DNA from: Pomphorhynchus laevis
Taxonomy: Eukaryota > Acanthocephala > Palaeacanthocephala > Echinorhynchida > Pomphorhynchidae
Assembly: GCA_012934845.2 (NCBI GenBank)
Contig: WNNJ02000605.1
Coordinates: forward strand, 19,428 to 83,427
Direction of reading: 5' to 3'
Length of the DNA stretch: 64,000 nucleotides
The notes below the pieces were generated by a model. The model did not search any database, was not told the DNA's origin, and was given only the letters and a program-made list of their open reading frames with translations. The position numbers were made by a program, and so were the translations under genes. This document shows positions 14,201 to 25,400 of this stretch, piece after piece (position 1 is the stretch's first letter; every line of letters begins with the position of its first letter).

Positions 14201-17200
14201 TTAATAATTAATAAAGATATAAATCATTACAAGAAAGTACGGTGCTATCATATTTTGACCCTTATTCGTCGACCCAGCAGAGCAGGTAATATAATATTAT
14301 TACACACTGTTTAAATTACTGACAATGCATTGCTTAATAATTTATTATATATGAATGAACATTATTTTGATAAAATTTTGAAATATCTTAACGAATCGCA
14401 AATAAATCTTTTGATTTCACAGGATTTATTTATTGAAGTGTAGACTCACCCCACTTTTACATATCACTTCAATACTCATATGATGACTACTACCAGGTAT
14501 TTAAATATTTGATAATGGTTCATTATTGATAAATAATTATTGGGGCTGGATCAAAGAAGAGAGGGAATTTGTTTGATATTTCGCTAACTTCTGTTAGCAT
14601 CTTAAAAATGTAATTTTTGAAGATGATAACAGAATTTAGCGAAATATCAAAAAAATCTTCTTTTATTTGATCCAGCTCTAATAATTCTTTACATTTTCAT
14701 TTAATTTTATTTTTATATTTTTTATAGCTTTTTGTTTATGTAATACTTATTTAGTTTTATGATAATTTAATCGTATCAGATAATTAATAATATTTGGCCT
14801 GATAAACTATTCATTTTTTTATATGAAGCTTTTATCGGTTCAATTTATTTAAACATTGTATTCTACCTGTGATGAACAAATTACTAAAACCGTCGATATT
14901 GGATTCGCCCCTGACGACGTAATGTGCAAAGAAATAGAATCACTAGCTTAAACATTTTGACGCATTCCTGCGGTCCATCAGCGATCCTCCAGACGCCCAA
15001 AAACTAGACATCTTTGTCAATCACGTGACATCAGACGTATATTCTTCGACAGTTGCAGTGATATGATACCTTTGTCGCATGTATATCGACCGGTATTATT
15101 CGTAACGTTTGCGTGAATGTCAATCATTTGAAAAGGACGATGCTTAAAATCTTGCAAGAGTAATCGAATCAGCTCATCGTCAGGCATGATTATTCGGATT
15201 ATCAACTAGTACACCTCGTGACTCACTCGATCAACGGATATCAATCAACAATGTAGATCTGTAAATTACGACTTATAAAAATGATCAACTCGGCAAAATT
15301 TGTGTCTCGGATATTCGAAACCTTCCTAAATGTTATTTCTGCGGCAAACCGAAACATTTTCGATTGGTATGTTCAGCTCGTAACGTATTCTGCCGGAAGT
15401 ATTACAAAAGGGGCATTTCGCAAACGTTTACAGATCGAAAGACGTTGCATCACCTGCAGTCATAGCATCAATCCGTCATTCCGATTCTTCTCGTGCGAAT
15501 ATATCCGAAAGCAAACACAATCCGAAGCCATAATCAAAGGACGTGCCTGTCAAGCTCTGATCGATAGCGAAGTGCTATAAACCTTATTCAAAGTGATGTA
15601 GAACGAAAATTTGTACTCGTCGAACACAATTTTGACTTGAGAATTTAAATGAGAGCTTCAGACCACACATGGTCTCTTCACAGCATAGTTACGTGTACAG
15701 CAAGTTTAAAGGTCGACTCTTTTGAAATGCCAATTTATTCGTTTAGAGACATTAGTCACCGATTTGATTCTTGATACACCTTTCTTGAATCATCAATCTG
15801 CCGTCACTATCAACTTCGGTGTAAGTGATAGAAAAGTCGAAGTCCTATCGACATGTCGAGTCCTGAATATTAAACTTCATGCTTTATTTGCTAATCTGAC
15901 AAGAGAAATACATCCGATAGCTATCCCATCGCAGCGAAGGAATTCAAAAGATACGGTGTTGATAAATGCGGAAGTCGATTCACTACTGAAGAACAATGTC
16001 ATTGAGAGAAGTAATTCACATTGGAGGGCACATGTGATACTAGTTCAATCACAAGGGGAAACGCGAATGGTAATCATATATAGTCAGATCATAAATCGAT
16101 TTATACTTAAAGATGCGTTTTCACTCCCTCGAATCAACGACGTTATCGATAATCTATAATCTTTCAGCATCTTTAGTCGATTGGATCTGAAGCGCACGTA
16201 CTACCAAATCCCGATTCGCGAAGAGACAAGAAATATACAGCATTTTAAGCGACAGGGCAACTATTCCAATTTGAGTGCATGTCTTTCGGTTTGACGAGAG
16301 CAATGGGTGTCTTTCAACGTATCATGAAACAAATTATCAATAACGAGCGATTGACTGGTACATTTTGCTATCTAGATGATGTGGTCATAGTCGGCAGAAC
16401 GAACGAAGAGCATGATCTCAATTTCAAGAGTTTCAAAAAAGTCGCATACCGTTATAACCTAGAGTTGAATACCGAAAAGTATGTGTACAAAACGTGAAGT
16501 ATCCGTCTTTTAGGCAACCAAATCGAAGATGGGAAAATCTCGCCGGACAGTGACAGAGTTCAATCTATTATAGATTTATCCAACCCCGCGAATGAAACTA
16601 AACTCAAACGAACAATAGGACTGTTCGCCCATTATTCGACGTGTCTACGAACCTCTCCAAAATCGTTCATCCATTAGAGCATACCAATTTCCAGTTGTAT
16701 TCTGAAACTACATGAACCCTTGTCGAACTAAAAACACGCTTGGCTACAGCTACCTTGTCAACCATCGATTTTTCGGTGTCGTTTGTATTGGAAACACAAA
16801 CGGCACCAAAAAATCGATGGTTGACAAGGTCGCTGTAGCCAAGCATGTTTTTAGTTCGACAAGAGGTCCTGAACGCATTAAACTTCGCTATTTGTGCTAC
16901 TTTGTGGCAAAACGGCAAATCAGTAGCCTTCTCTTCTCATACACTCTGCGAGAATATGAATAATAATACACCGCTATCGAATAGCTACGCCGCTATCGAA
17001 AAAAGCTCTTGCGATAATCGAAGCGGTTCGTAATTGGCGTCATTATTTACAGGGGTGCAATTTTACGATTATCAAAGATCAAAGAGCGATTTCATATCTT
17101 TTCCAAAACACGGAGTAGCAAACATAACAATATGAAACGGTGGCGCCCGGAGTGGCTGCAATATTGTTTCAGAATTTCGTACCACAGAAGTCAAGAAAAC

Positions 17201-19423
17201 ATCGCTGCTGATGCACTTTATCGATGTGTAGTCAATACCGTGAACGACGATAATCAGCTCAAAGACTTACATGAAAGACTATGTCACCCCGGATCGCTCG
17301 GTTGTGGCACTAAAGAATCTACAATTTTCCCTTGACGACGTGAGAAATGTAAGTCGAAATTGCAAAAGGTGTCAAATGTTAAAGCCAAAATATTACAATT
17401 ATAACGAGTAGGAACTTATTCCGGTTGTTTGGCGAGCAAACAACCAGAATAAGTTCCTACTCGTTATAATCGACGAATTCATTCGATTGTCTTTTGCGTT
17501 CACAGGCAGAGACACTTTATCAAGTACAGTCGTTGAGTGCCTGAATTCAATATTCTCGATATCTGGAACGCCTTATAACATTCATAGAGATCAAGGCAAG
17601 TCGTTTACGTCGCTACCATTCTGGAAATTACTAGTAAGCAAAGAAATCGTGATGTCTCATTCAACATAGTACCACCTTTCATCAAACTGGCAAGTCGAAA
17701 AAGATAACGACATTATATGGAGAGCAAATGCCTTGAGTCTCCATTGGCTTTCGATCGAAATCGAAAGATAGAAGACGGTGTTGAGAGACGCTTTGAATTC
17801 GATACGGTCATTACGGTGCACAACTAACAATTCAGCCCACACTCGCAATTGTTCAACTTTGCTCGCAGAAGTATGAACGGAACTTCACTACCCGACTGAT
17901 TGCACGTTTCAATCGCCGGACGAAATACAAAGATCTAGGATCCTGTCAAGTTACTCTATACTAACTCACATTATGATATTATAGAGCGATCAAATGGGAT
18001 AGAGGATACAATATCAGCAGGATTTCTAACGATATCGTCAGGACATCGAATCGACGGAAAACGTGATGAATCTTCAAATAATGAAGCTGTCTGATAGCGA
18101 AGCCTATCAAGTCATTGCTCATTAAAATTCAGATGATCAGCACATGCAGACGACAAATTATGCTCTACTAGATGCACACGCTGAAAGCGAACGACAAATT
18201 AAGAATGAGATCCGGCGTGAAATCCCAACGCAAGAATTTAAACGATCTGGACGAAGAAAAAAGACTCCACTATACTTCTCATATTACCAAGTTGGAGTGA
18301 ATGACCTTATAAACTATTCATGATTTTAGATGTTTGAATAAAGCCATTCATTTAAAGCTTTTATTGGTTCAATATAGATTTTCGTTTATTTAATACTTTA
18401 TTTAGTAAAGAATTATTGGAGTTGGATCAAAGCAAAGAGCAAATGTTTTGATATTTCGCTAACTTCTGTTATAATCTTCTGAAAATCACAATGTTTTGTA
18501 AATGTATATGCTTATATTAAAACTTTATTTAGTCATTTAATTATTTAATTGTATTAGCTAATTAATAATTAATTAGTTAATTAAAAATTAACTAATTAAT
18601 TATTTGCTTTTTATTTGTCGCTTTTTTATTTAATTTTTTGTTTAGTTTTTATCTTTATAACAACAAAGTATAAATAAATATAAATATATTAATATAATAT
18701 AAATCACATCTATGAACATATAGATGAATCATTTTTGAGACTAAAGACACTTTAGCTTTGCTGTTTTCAAATGTCTTATCATTACTATTGTGTTTATGTA
18801 CCCATTTCTTTATATTATGATTGCAAGAAAGATATGCCGTGCGTCAAAGTCTCCGACTAATCAATGATGATGTTGACTGAGGCTATGTGAAGATAATAAT
18901 CATAATTTTTTGAAATTATTGGAAGTACGGCTTCATAAGAGAAAATCCGAAAGCCGTAAGAAATCTTAAATAATACATCATAATAATATAATAGTGTCAC
19001 GGTATATGAATGACTAAATGTTATATTATATATTATAAATATTATATTTTATATTAAATATATATTTTATTATTTTAAAAACGCAAATTGTTTAATTAAC
19101 GATGTCGATTTAATTAAAGATGTTGTTCTTTGATGAACGACATCAAACTAATCAGACTAATCTTTATCCTAATCAAGTTAAATTAGCCAGTTATTTTTGC
19201 AAAGTAGTTTGAAGGATCAACAATTAAGCATTACCGCCGTGCTCCGGAAATGACTGCAATATTTCCTTCGAATAAGATAATGCTTTCTTGTATTGTTTGT
19301 TTTCGTAGCATCGCTAAATCAAAATTATTCCAAATGAGCAACAATATGCAAATTGCCAATTACTCCTATTTTTCTAAATAGATTTTGCTCTTTGGTAGGT
19401 AATTCTTGAGAAGCTGAGGGCAT
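2232..19423 (-). CDS. NAA15: N-alpha-acetyltransferase 15, NatA auxiliary subunit (N-terminal part)
   Basis: TPR-rich scaffold that binds catalytic NAA10 and docks NatA on the ribosome for co-translational N-terminal acetylation. Exons, in transcript order: 19423-19364, 19313-19235, 14050-13857, 13805-13737, 8441-8307, 7985-7838, 5069-4857, 4811-4711, 2872-2821, 2765-2608, 2560-2408, 2360-2232. They total 1491 nt (497 codons) and all joins keep frame. The start MPSASQELPTKEQNLFRKI parallels the vertebrate N terminus and is followed by GRCYENKQ, EHGETLAMRGL, NALKWDS, SWVGYAI, LNPENHQYF, TPTLVEAY, DTADKYINSKC and ETQCLWY, in the family order. Vertebrate NAA15 has about 866 residues, so about 60% is present; the rest lies beyond the left edge. 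The segment between exons 8 and 10 is shorter than in vertebrates. Introns are 45-55 bp or 0.3-5.3 kb, the long ones filled with transposons. No break is seen in the coding sequence. Confidence 0.93.
2561..2607 (-). other. 47-bp NAA15 intron with a GC-AG donor
   Basis: Exon 10 ends in ATTAAAA, followed by GCAAGT; the acceptor is TTTATAG before CGTTGCGG. Splicing here joins the family residues AKILK and RCGSIAEA in frame. No GT donor near this point would keep the frame. GCAAGT is the usual form of the rare GC donor class. Confidence 0.8.
3632..3860. repeat. Two-copy tandem repeat, period about 134 bp
   Basis: A stretch starting ATGTTTCTTGTAAATTTAAA at 3632 recurs at 3766 with few changes over about 95 bp, each copy ending in a TCTAGATATAC block. 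An open frame over both copies is a by-product of the repeat. It lies in the NAA15 intron between exons 8 and 9. Just before it, 3500-3600 contains short inverted TTAGCCG/CGGCTAA motifs. Confidence 0.75.
4385..4510 (+). repeat. Interspersed noncoding repeat X, copy 1
   Basis: Contains AAGTCATTTTTATGAATTGA followed by a block with GGCCAAATACATGC and GTATTTCCTCTGA. Both blocks recur in reverse at 61735-61940, and the first recurs at 33350-33400. There is no coding sequence. It lies in the same NAA15 intron as the 3632-3860 repeat. Confidence 0.6.
5085..7100. other. AT-rich intron of NAA15 with short repeats
   Basis: No gene is recognised. The stretch has an AGTACTTTTAAA-type palindromic run at 5310-5400, three or four copies of CTAGTTTAAACAACT at 6100-6165, and a 12-bp hairpin (TACTACCTCTAC, TTAT loop) at 6174-6201. 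The rest is low-complexity AT-rich sequence. Confidence 0.5.
7104..7493. mobile_element. 390-bp foldback/TIR DNA element
   Basis: The ends are perfect 31-bp inverted repeats at 7104-7134 and 7463-7493, starting AATTTTAAGTTGATATACCT. The interior is also a long imperfect inverted repeat: TCACGTTTTGGTCCTTTTAA near 7240 is mirrored by TTAAAAGTACCGAAACGT near 7320, and CTCATCAG is mirrored by CTGATGAG. There is no coding capacity, so it is non-autonomous. A related, longer element lies at about 57600-58145. I could not define a target-site duplication. It sits in the NAA15 intron between exons 6 and 7. Confidence 0.8.
9290..10545 (+). mobile_element. Non-LTR retrotransposon, C-terminal Cys/His family, copy 1
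   Basis: The 3' half of a LINE. Near 9300-9680 it encodes RT palm pieces (DSVNQTILLKKL, then VLYADDLVIM at about 9537) and from 9938 a C-terminal block ending in CVCRYCDRSCEFLLHIFVC. The 3' UTR ends in a GAGAGGTATAGTGGGTTTAA stretch like the end of the copy at 22420-25855. There is at least one stop and several frame changes between RT pieces. It is inserted in sense orientation relative to the window but antisense to NAA15, within the intron between exons 4 and 5. Confidence 0.8.
11193..11450 (+). repeat. Unclassified coding-like repeat U, copy 1
   Basis: About 255 bp that match the reverse complement of 28640-28903. In one frame both copies encode the pattern SAKRRE-ETNTF-I-FH then SHDGPAA-LIFR and FKIIV. 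A little upstream both read PVLLNGISL and ALNDVLDTS. The conserved reading suggests a former ORF of a mobile element, but I do not recognise the family. It abuts the RTE-like LINE that begins at 11455. Confidence 0.6.
11455..13540 (-). mobile_element. RTE-like non-LTR retrotransposon, copy 1
   Basis: Read on the minus strand. The endonuclease part (GDSLVILSDFNTHVGSD) lies at about 13090-12950, preceded by pieces of its start up to 13540. Linker pieces follow at 12755-12050, then RT with PGRGTTDQF and VYMCFVY at 11830-11700, and a C-terminal LTYGHELWVMTERI at about 11510-11460. This order and wording resemble the RTE/Rex3-type LINEs of fishes and invertebrates. Many frame changes make it a decayed copy. 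It lies in the NAA15 intron between exons 4 and 5. A second copy is at 55510-56960. Confidence 0.75.
14535..14686. mobile_element. Foldback MITE, 152 bp
   Basis: The whole element is one hairpin: the arm starting AATTATTGGGGCTGGATCAA is mirrored by TTGATCCAGCTCTAATAATT at the right end, with the arms meeting near 14610. It has no coding capacity. Half of the same sequence, starting AATTATTGGAGTTGGATCAA, recurs at 18411-18495, on the other side of the Gypsy fossil. Confidence 0.8.
14880..18330 (+). mobile_element. Ty3/Gypsy-type LTR retrotransposon fossil
   Basis: Old, heavily broken LTR-type element (many interruptions, probably ten or more) inside the large NAA15 intron between exons 2 and 3, antisense to the gene. 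Recognisable parts in order are a gag end with a zinc-knuckle-like region (about 15320-15480), an aspartic-protease region (about 15540-15800), reverse transcriptase (about 15900-16500), RNase H (about 16850-17250), integrase (about 17260-17700) and a short tail. Domain order is that of Gypsy rather than Copia. No clean LTR pair is visible. A short block with AAGCTTTTAT(C/T)GGTTCAAT occurs on both sides (about 14826 and 18353), and the outer flanks share AT-rich and MITE-related sequence. Confidence 0.8.
18411..18495 (+). mobile_element. Half copy of the foldback MITE
   Basis: Matches the left arm of the 14535-14686 MITE, including GATATTTCGCTAACTTCTGT, but lacks the mirrored right arm. Confidence 0.65.
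18500..19230. other. AT-rich part of NAA15 intron 2
   Basis: No gene or element recognised. There are TTAATTAATTA-type low-complexity runs at 18540-18610 and 19000-19080, and a short inverted CGGCTT/AAGCCG pair near 18932-18959. Confidence 0.5.
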
Positions 19424-19850
19424 CGGGCCTCAATGCCTTTTAAAATCTAAAAATGAATATAAGTCATCGTCTTTCGCCACTATATTTCAATTTATTTTTA
19501 GAGGATTATCACATAATTTCTTCATTTAAGTAAAGTCCAAATATTGACTTATAAATATGGGATTTCGCATTCTTTTCGGGACTATTAAAGTCTATATTAT
19601 AGACATCTACATTGATATCTGCAAACGTATTTGCTATTTGGAATCCGTAGTTTTATTCTGTAAGGACGTGATTGTTAATGTAGGACGAACAATTGTTAAA
19701 CTGTTAATATTAATTTAAAGATAATTAAATTATTAAATTAATATGAACATTATGTAATATATTACATTATAATATTATATTATATATAACATCATATTAT
19801 ATAACATTGAATTATAATATGAAACATATTGTAATATTATGAACATTTTA
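19424..19850 (-). promoter_or_regulatory. Probable NAA15 5' UTR and promoter region
   Basis: This is the interval between the NAA15 start codon (19423, minus strand) and the LINE that begins near 19855. It is AT-rich, and I see no unambiguous core-promoter motif. If the gene has no upstream noncoding exon, its promoter must lie here or within the adjoining LINE. Confidence 0.35.
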
Positions 19851-19854
19851 ATCG

Positions 19855-21410
19855 GCTAAAAATAGTTCAGGTCCTGATGGTATTCCTAGTATATTATTAC
19901 GCAAAGTTGAATCAAATATATATCTTCCGCTTTTTGATATTTACTACTGGTCCTTGAGAACTGGCATAATCCCAGATATGTGGAAGGCATTAGTCATTCT
20001 AGTTTTCAAAAAGTTGGATAAGGTAAATCCTTAAAATTATCGGCAAGTAAGTTTGACATATATTGCTTGCAAGGTGATGGAGAAACTGATCCTGAGGTAT
20101 ATATTTTCTCATGTGGATAAATTCAATATTTGTCTAATAAACAGCATGGGTTTAGAAAACATCACTCCAATTTAACTAATTTAACATTAGCACGCGAAAA
20201 CTAGGCCGGTTTTGTAGATCAAGGGTTGCCGGTTTATGTCGTCTTTGTTGATTTGTTCAAAGCTTTTGATCGGGTCGTTCATCCAATTTTACGGTGGAAA
20301 CTTGGAAATTACGGATTCTTAAAGCACGTTTGTCTCTGGATACGTGAATTCTCGAGTAGACGTTCCTTTGCTGTGCGAGTTAGTGAGTCTCTTTCTGAAT
20401 GGTTTTATCTCACTCAAGGTGTTCCTCAAGGCTGTATCCTTAATCCCACTTTGTTTAATATCTACATCAACGAAATCGCTGAAAATGTTACATGCCAGTG
20501 CCTATTATACACCGATGACATCAAACTGTGGTGCCCTTTATTTCATGGTTGTTCTAGCTCTCTCCTACTACAATCAGATTTGGATAAAGTAAGTAGTTGA
20601 TGTTCATCACACGACTTAGTAATCAATGTTAGTAAATGTCGACATATAAGAATTGGTCAATCCCGATTACCTTCCCCTTCTTATCAATTCAGCTCAACAG
20701 TTATCAAATCAGTAAATCACTTTACTGATCTAGGTGTTTTTATCTTCTCCAATTTAAAATCTCGTCTTCATTCTTCTGCAATTATTGCAAAATGCCGTAG
20801 AATTTTAGGATTTCTTCATCGAAACGTTGGACGACTTGAGCCAAAGGCTTTACGCGTTGTATATTCAAGTCTCTTAAAATCACATATGCTCTCTGCATCT
20901 CACGCGACACACCCTCAACTGAAATCAGAAATGAGTGAATTCGACAGCATTTTGAGAAGAGTCACGCACTTGGTTTCGGTAACTCGCTCCATTCCTTATC
21001 CAGTTAGACTAAATGCGTTGTGTATAAGATCTATTGTATGCGATCTGTTGATTGCAGATCTTACATTAATGTGGATGTCGCTGCGCGTGCCTAACCACCC
21101 GTGTAAGCAGCTGTTCTGTCTTTGTGAATCCTCAATGTTACGTGGACACGATCTATGTTTTAAGCATCGCTCAAAGCATCGAACAAATTGCACGACAGTG
21201 ATGGATCGCGTCTGTAAACGATGGAATGGATTATCACCTGGTGTGATCAACAGCTCTTCTGCTGCGCAATTCAAAGAACGCCTTAAGCTTGATCTCGTGA
21301 ACTCGATGTTTTTTTTTCGTTTTTTTCTGTTTTTTTTTCTCTCTGTTTTTTATTCGATGTGATGCTTCCTTACGAGCTTCAGCTCCCTTGGAAGTCGACA
21401 TATAATACTA
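19855..21410 (+). mobile_element. CR1/Jockey-like LINE, copy 1
   Basis: Sense-strand RT domain in several frames: SGPDGIPSILLRKV at 19867, a linker with MWKALVILVFKK, VYVVFVDLFKAFDRVVHPIL at 20230, LTQGVPQGCILNPTLFN at 20410, and CLLYTDDIKLW at about 20500. The thumb and C terminus run to about 21300, followed by a T-rich stretch and an end near GAAGTCGACATATAAT. The element is 5' truncated (no endonuclease) and has several frame changes. The last 300 bp recur, nearly unchanged, at 50380-50680. It lies head to head with the NAA15 start. Confidence 0.85.
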
Positions 21411-21599
21411 ATGAAGAGTGGTCCCGCTACATCATCGGGTGCCCCTACGTCTTTCGACAACGCGATCTTGTGACTTTAATAATAACACTTATTTAAAGTG
21501 ACACTTATCTCGTCACTATATTTGGATTTATCATAATTGACATATACTGTAAATGAAAAACAAATTTGCAGAAAGTGAGTCGTTTCGCCATAGTCTAGC

Positions 21600-22236
21600 T
21601 CATCACTAGGAGAAACACTAATGATGCAGTGAATATACGTCATCAGTGGAATGTATCTTTTACTAATAATCTAAAATATGCCGAAACGGCTTTACCGAAA
21701 AATTGTTTTTCATTTGCAGTATTTGCCAATTACCCCAGAAGTTCAGACAAATTTGCCATCCTTCCATTGATTCACTTAGGGTCTGTCATATTTCAAAGGT
21801 TCCAATCACAGTGGACGATTGAGGGTAGTCTCGACATAAGGTGCTAAAAATCATATCATTTGATCAGGAGAACGTCTATGAGAAAAGAAGACTAGTCCCG
21901 AGATAGCCCAGGTCCACCAAAGACGCACCAAAACGTTATCTCTTAATGACATGCGTTGGCCCGTATATGTGTCCATCATGCTCTCTTCGAGACATTATTA
22001 AATCTATTTAAGTCGAATCCAGAAGCCCAGTTGACCGAAATGATTAAACCCAGGTATATTGCTTGATGTGAAAAGAAAGGGAGGGGTTGATTCGTCATAA
22101 TGGAGGAGAAAGCCAAAGTAATTGCCATTCTCTTTAACTTTTTTCTTGTTGCAAATGTGTCATGAAAGGCAATCACCTGCTTCTTGTAAGGAGTAAGAAG
22201 TAGGTTGGATGATTTTGCAGCTATCGATATTTTCAT
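21600..22236 (-). mobile_element. Possible LINE RT-thumb fragment
   Basis: Minus-strand frame 22236-21976 reads YKKQVIAFHDT, then AIYLGLIISVNW. This resembles the SKTQ...LGV region at the end of the RT domain of Jockey-like LINEs. Sequence on towards 21600 is degenerate. The assignment rests on a weak pattern only. Between 21410 and 21600 I recognise nothing. Confidence 0.35.
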
Positions 22237-22319
22237 AAGTTCAATTTATATAATTTATTTCTATACGAAATTTATTTACAAGTCATTGTTTTATTATGAG
22301 AACGTAATTGTTCATTTAT

Positions 22320-22415
22320 TATTACAACTTATGGTCATACGTATGGTTATATACGTATGGTTATACGTATGGTTATATTATTACAACGTATGGTTATTAT
22401 TACAACGTATGGTTT
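22320..22415 (+). repeat. Irregular tandem repeat around ACGTATGGTTAT
   Basis: Seven or so copies of TACGTATGGTTAT or ACAACGTATGGTTAT, with spacers of zero to about ten bases. They stand directly in front of the first open frame of the LINE at 22420 and may be its 5' end. Confidence 0.65.
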
Positions 22416-22419
22416 CACG

Positions 22420-25400
22420 TAGTGTTATGGCCACTAGGAATTTGTCGGGAAGTTCCACTCCTCTCACGGTCATTCAGGTTGTGGACCGTCAGGCTCGACG
22501 AGCTTCTAATGTTATTATTAAAGGTTTACCTGTGACAACTGATAAAGTTGGAAATGTGAAAGAGTTGCTCGCTTCCTTAAATGTTCATCTGGATTACAGC
22601 ACCCCACTGAATATCTATCAATTTTTAGCTCATAAGACTGATTCTCCACTATGGCTTATACTTTCGACCAATGAAATGACTACTTCTAATATCCTTAAGC
22701 GTTGTTGATGCTTAAATAACTGCGAGCGGTTTCATAATGTCTTTGTAAGTGCCGACCTCTTTCCGGCCGAACTAGATGCTCACAGGGATCTTCTGAATCA
22801 ACTCAGGGCTGCCAGTACGGCAAATCTTTCGGAACAATTCACTCTTCGCAACAATTCACTCTTCGCAACAATAGAGTGTTGCGCTTGGTCACGCGTCCAA
22901 ACCCTCCTAACAACGAGAAAGGTGAGGTTTTAGTGTGTACATCTTCGATATGACAGTTGCAGACCCTTCCGCGTACTGAGTTGAGTGTACATTTACGTCG
23001 TCTATTGCTATTCAATGTGGAGGGTCTTGAGACGCTTTTAAAGGAGGGTTTTCGTAGTTATATGGTTTCGCTTGATATTGTCATTCTTCTGGAAACGTTT
23101 GCTTCTTCTCTGATTGAAGTAAACCCTTTCTACACTTTTGATATCTTGGCCACCCTGGGCGATCGTGGTAGACCTCGAGGAGGTGTTGTGCTGGCTGTCA
23201 ATAGGGCGTTTATTGATTGGTCTTTCAAGACTTCTAATAACGTCGTGTTCTTCAAGTCCCCTGGTCTGGATATTGTCGCATGCTACTTTAGTCTTTCGCT
23301 TGATGCCAGTGATATTAGCATGAATTATCCGAACTTCTTGCGGATTTCTATCATGAGAACCCGTAACTAGTATCAGGTGACTTCAATGATCCTTCAAATA
23401 AGTCTTTGAAGCTCGCAATTCTAAAGAAGTTCTTCTTATCGCACAGTTTAAGTTTCCACGCTCCTGATGAGGGTTGGACATTTGAGTTTGGTAAATTTAA
23501 AAGTTGTCTCGATGTGATTTTCTCAAACATAAGCGTTCCTGATATGTGTTTGGATTTCAATACAGCTTGGGCGTTGCGTAGGGAACATAAACCCGTGATA
23601 TGCGTTATTGACAGTGTTTCATTATCCTTCAGTGATTCTAGCAATACTCAACAAAAAAGTAGGCGAATTATGGCAGAGGCGCTTGACGCTGATATTATTA
23701 ATTCGTCTGTGAATCTTCTGAGGGTTGGTAAAATGACAAAGAGCTATTATGAGTTACGTCACTCGCTGTTATCGTCGTGCTCGATTCCAAATAGGCTCAG
23801 GATAATATCAAATGGATTACCTGTGTATTCGAAGTATTTACAGCGAATCTTACTATCTTGGTACAAAAGTGACAATCCGGCGATATCTATAGCAGACTTT
23901 GTAAACCTGCGTAGATTCTATTCGACGCACGTAAAACTATTGAAAATCCAGAATTCAAGAAGGGAAGAGGATAGAATTCTTCGAAAAGCGGAAACACTCT
24001 TTGGTTGGTGCGCCCTAAAAAGTGCAAACTTGCGTCTCGAATTCCATTTGGGAAGTTAGGAATCTCCATTTTGTAGACGTTCTGGCCTCCTCAAATCCGT
24101 CAGATTTTAGCGCAGATGAGTGCTCGTTGAAGTGCGCAGATGATCGCGATCCTCTTAATGTTCCCTTTAGTCAGACTGAGATCGAAAACTGTTTCTACCG
24201 CATGGCCGCTAAGAAAGCTGCAGGAATTGATCATTTATCTCCGATAACTGGCATGACGGTATTATCAAGATTTTATTCAAAGGCTCGAGTTATCCGACAT
24301 GTAAGGATTCTTATCGAGGTATAACTTTATAATACCACTCAAATAAGATTATATCTAGTTTAATGGCATCTGGAATGACAAGTTTTCGTAGCACCCTCCT
24401 TCCTCAGAAACAACATGGTTTTTGAACGAATATTTCCACTACAAGTGGTTTCATGGTTCTTCGGTCAGCTGTTCGTTATGTTTCCATTATTTTTTTTGTA
24501 TTCTGTATTTGTAGACTTCGCTAAAGCCTTTGATTCGCTTGATAGGTCTTTATTGCTAACAAAACTCCACCAAAAGGCCAATGTAGATAAACGCTTCCTT
24601 CTTCTTCTTCTCGAACGACTCATGAAACCAAGTTCTTTAAGAATTTATGACGGAGTGAATTACTCTCAGCCTTTGATGGCTAATCGAAGAGTACATCAAG
24701 GCGATCCTCTTAGTCCCGTATTATTTTCCTTGTTCCTGATGTGCTTTACTGATCATATCAGCGCTGCTGTACCTATGGTGGTGGTGATATTGTACACTTA
24801 CGATCTCGCTTTGCTAACGGCAGATAAAAGTTTAGCTCAATTGGCCATTTCAGCGTTCGACAGCTTTTGTGAAGGCAATAAGTTAGTTATCAACGCAGCA
24901 AAAACTAAAAGCGTTAAATTCCGAAAAGGTGGACCACGGTGTCGAAATGATAGGCTATTGTTAAAGAGGGCTCAATTGGAATTCGTAACGTCGTACCGCT
25001 ATCCGGGTTTCTTGCTTACCTCTCGGTGGTCCTTTAGGAGCAACACTTTAAGACAGTCGGCAAAAATAACCACTTCAACTAATGCGGCTTACACATTAGG
25101 CAACTTGTCTTTTGAAGGCGCTATCAAATATTTCGACCTTATGTTGCTTCCCGTATTAAGCTATGGTCTGAAATGTTTTTGGTTCGATTTGACGGTAGTC
25201 GATATCCAAGTGATCGACAAGTGCATTTGGCATTTCATCAAAAGAAATGTGGGAGTGTCTCCTAAATCTTCGTCAATCGCTGTGGCGGTACTCAGAAGAT
25301 CAAAACCACTTTCGGTGAAGCTACACGATAGGCACCTCCTTAGTGACACGCCCGCTTACGTAAGAAGTCTTAATCTATTTCAGAGTAAGGTATCTAATTT

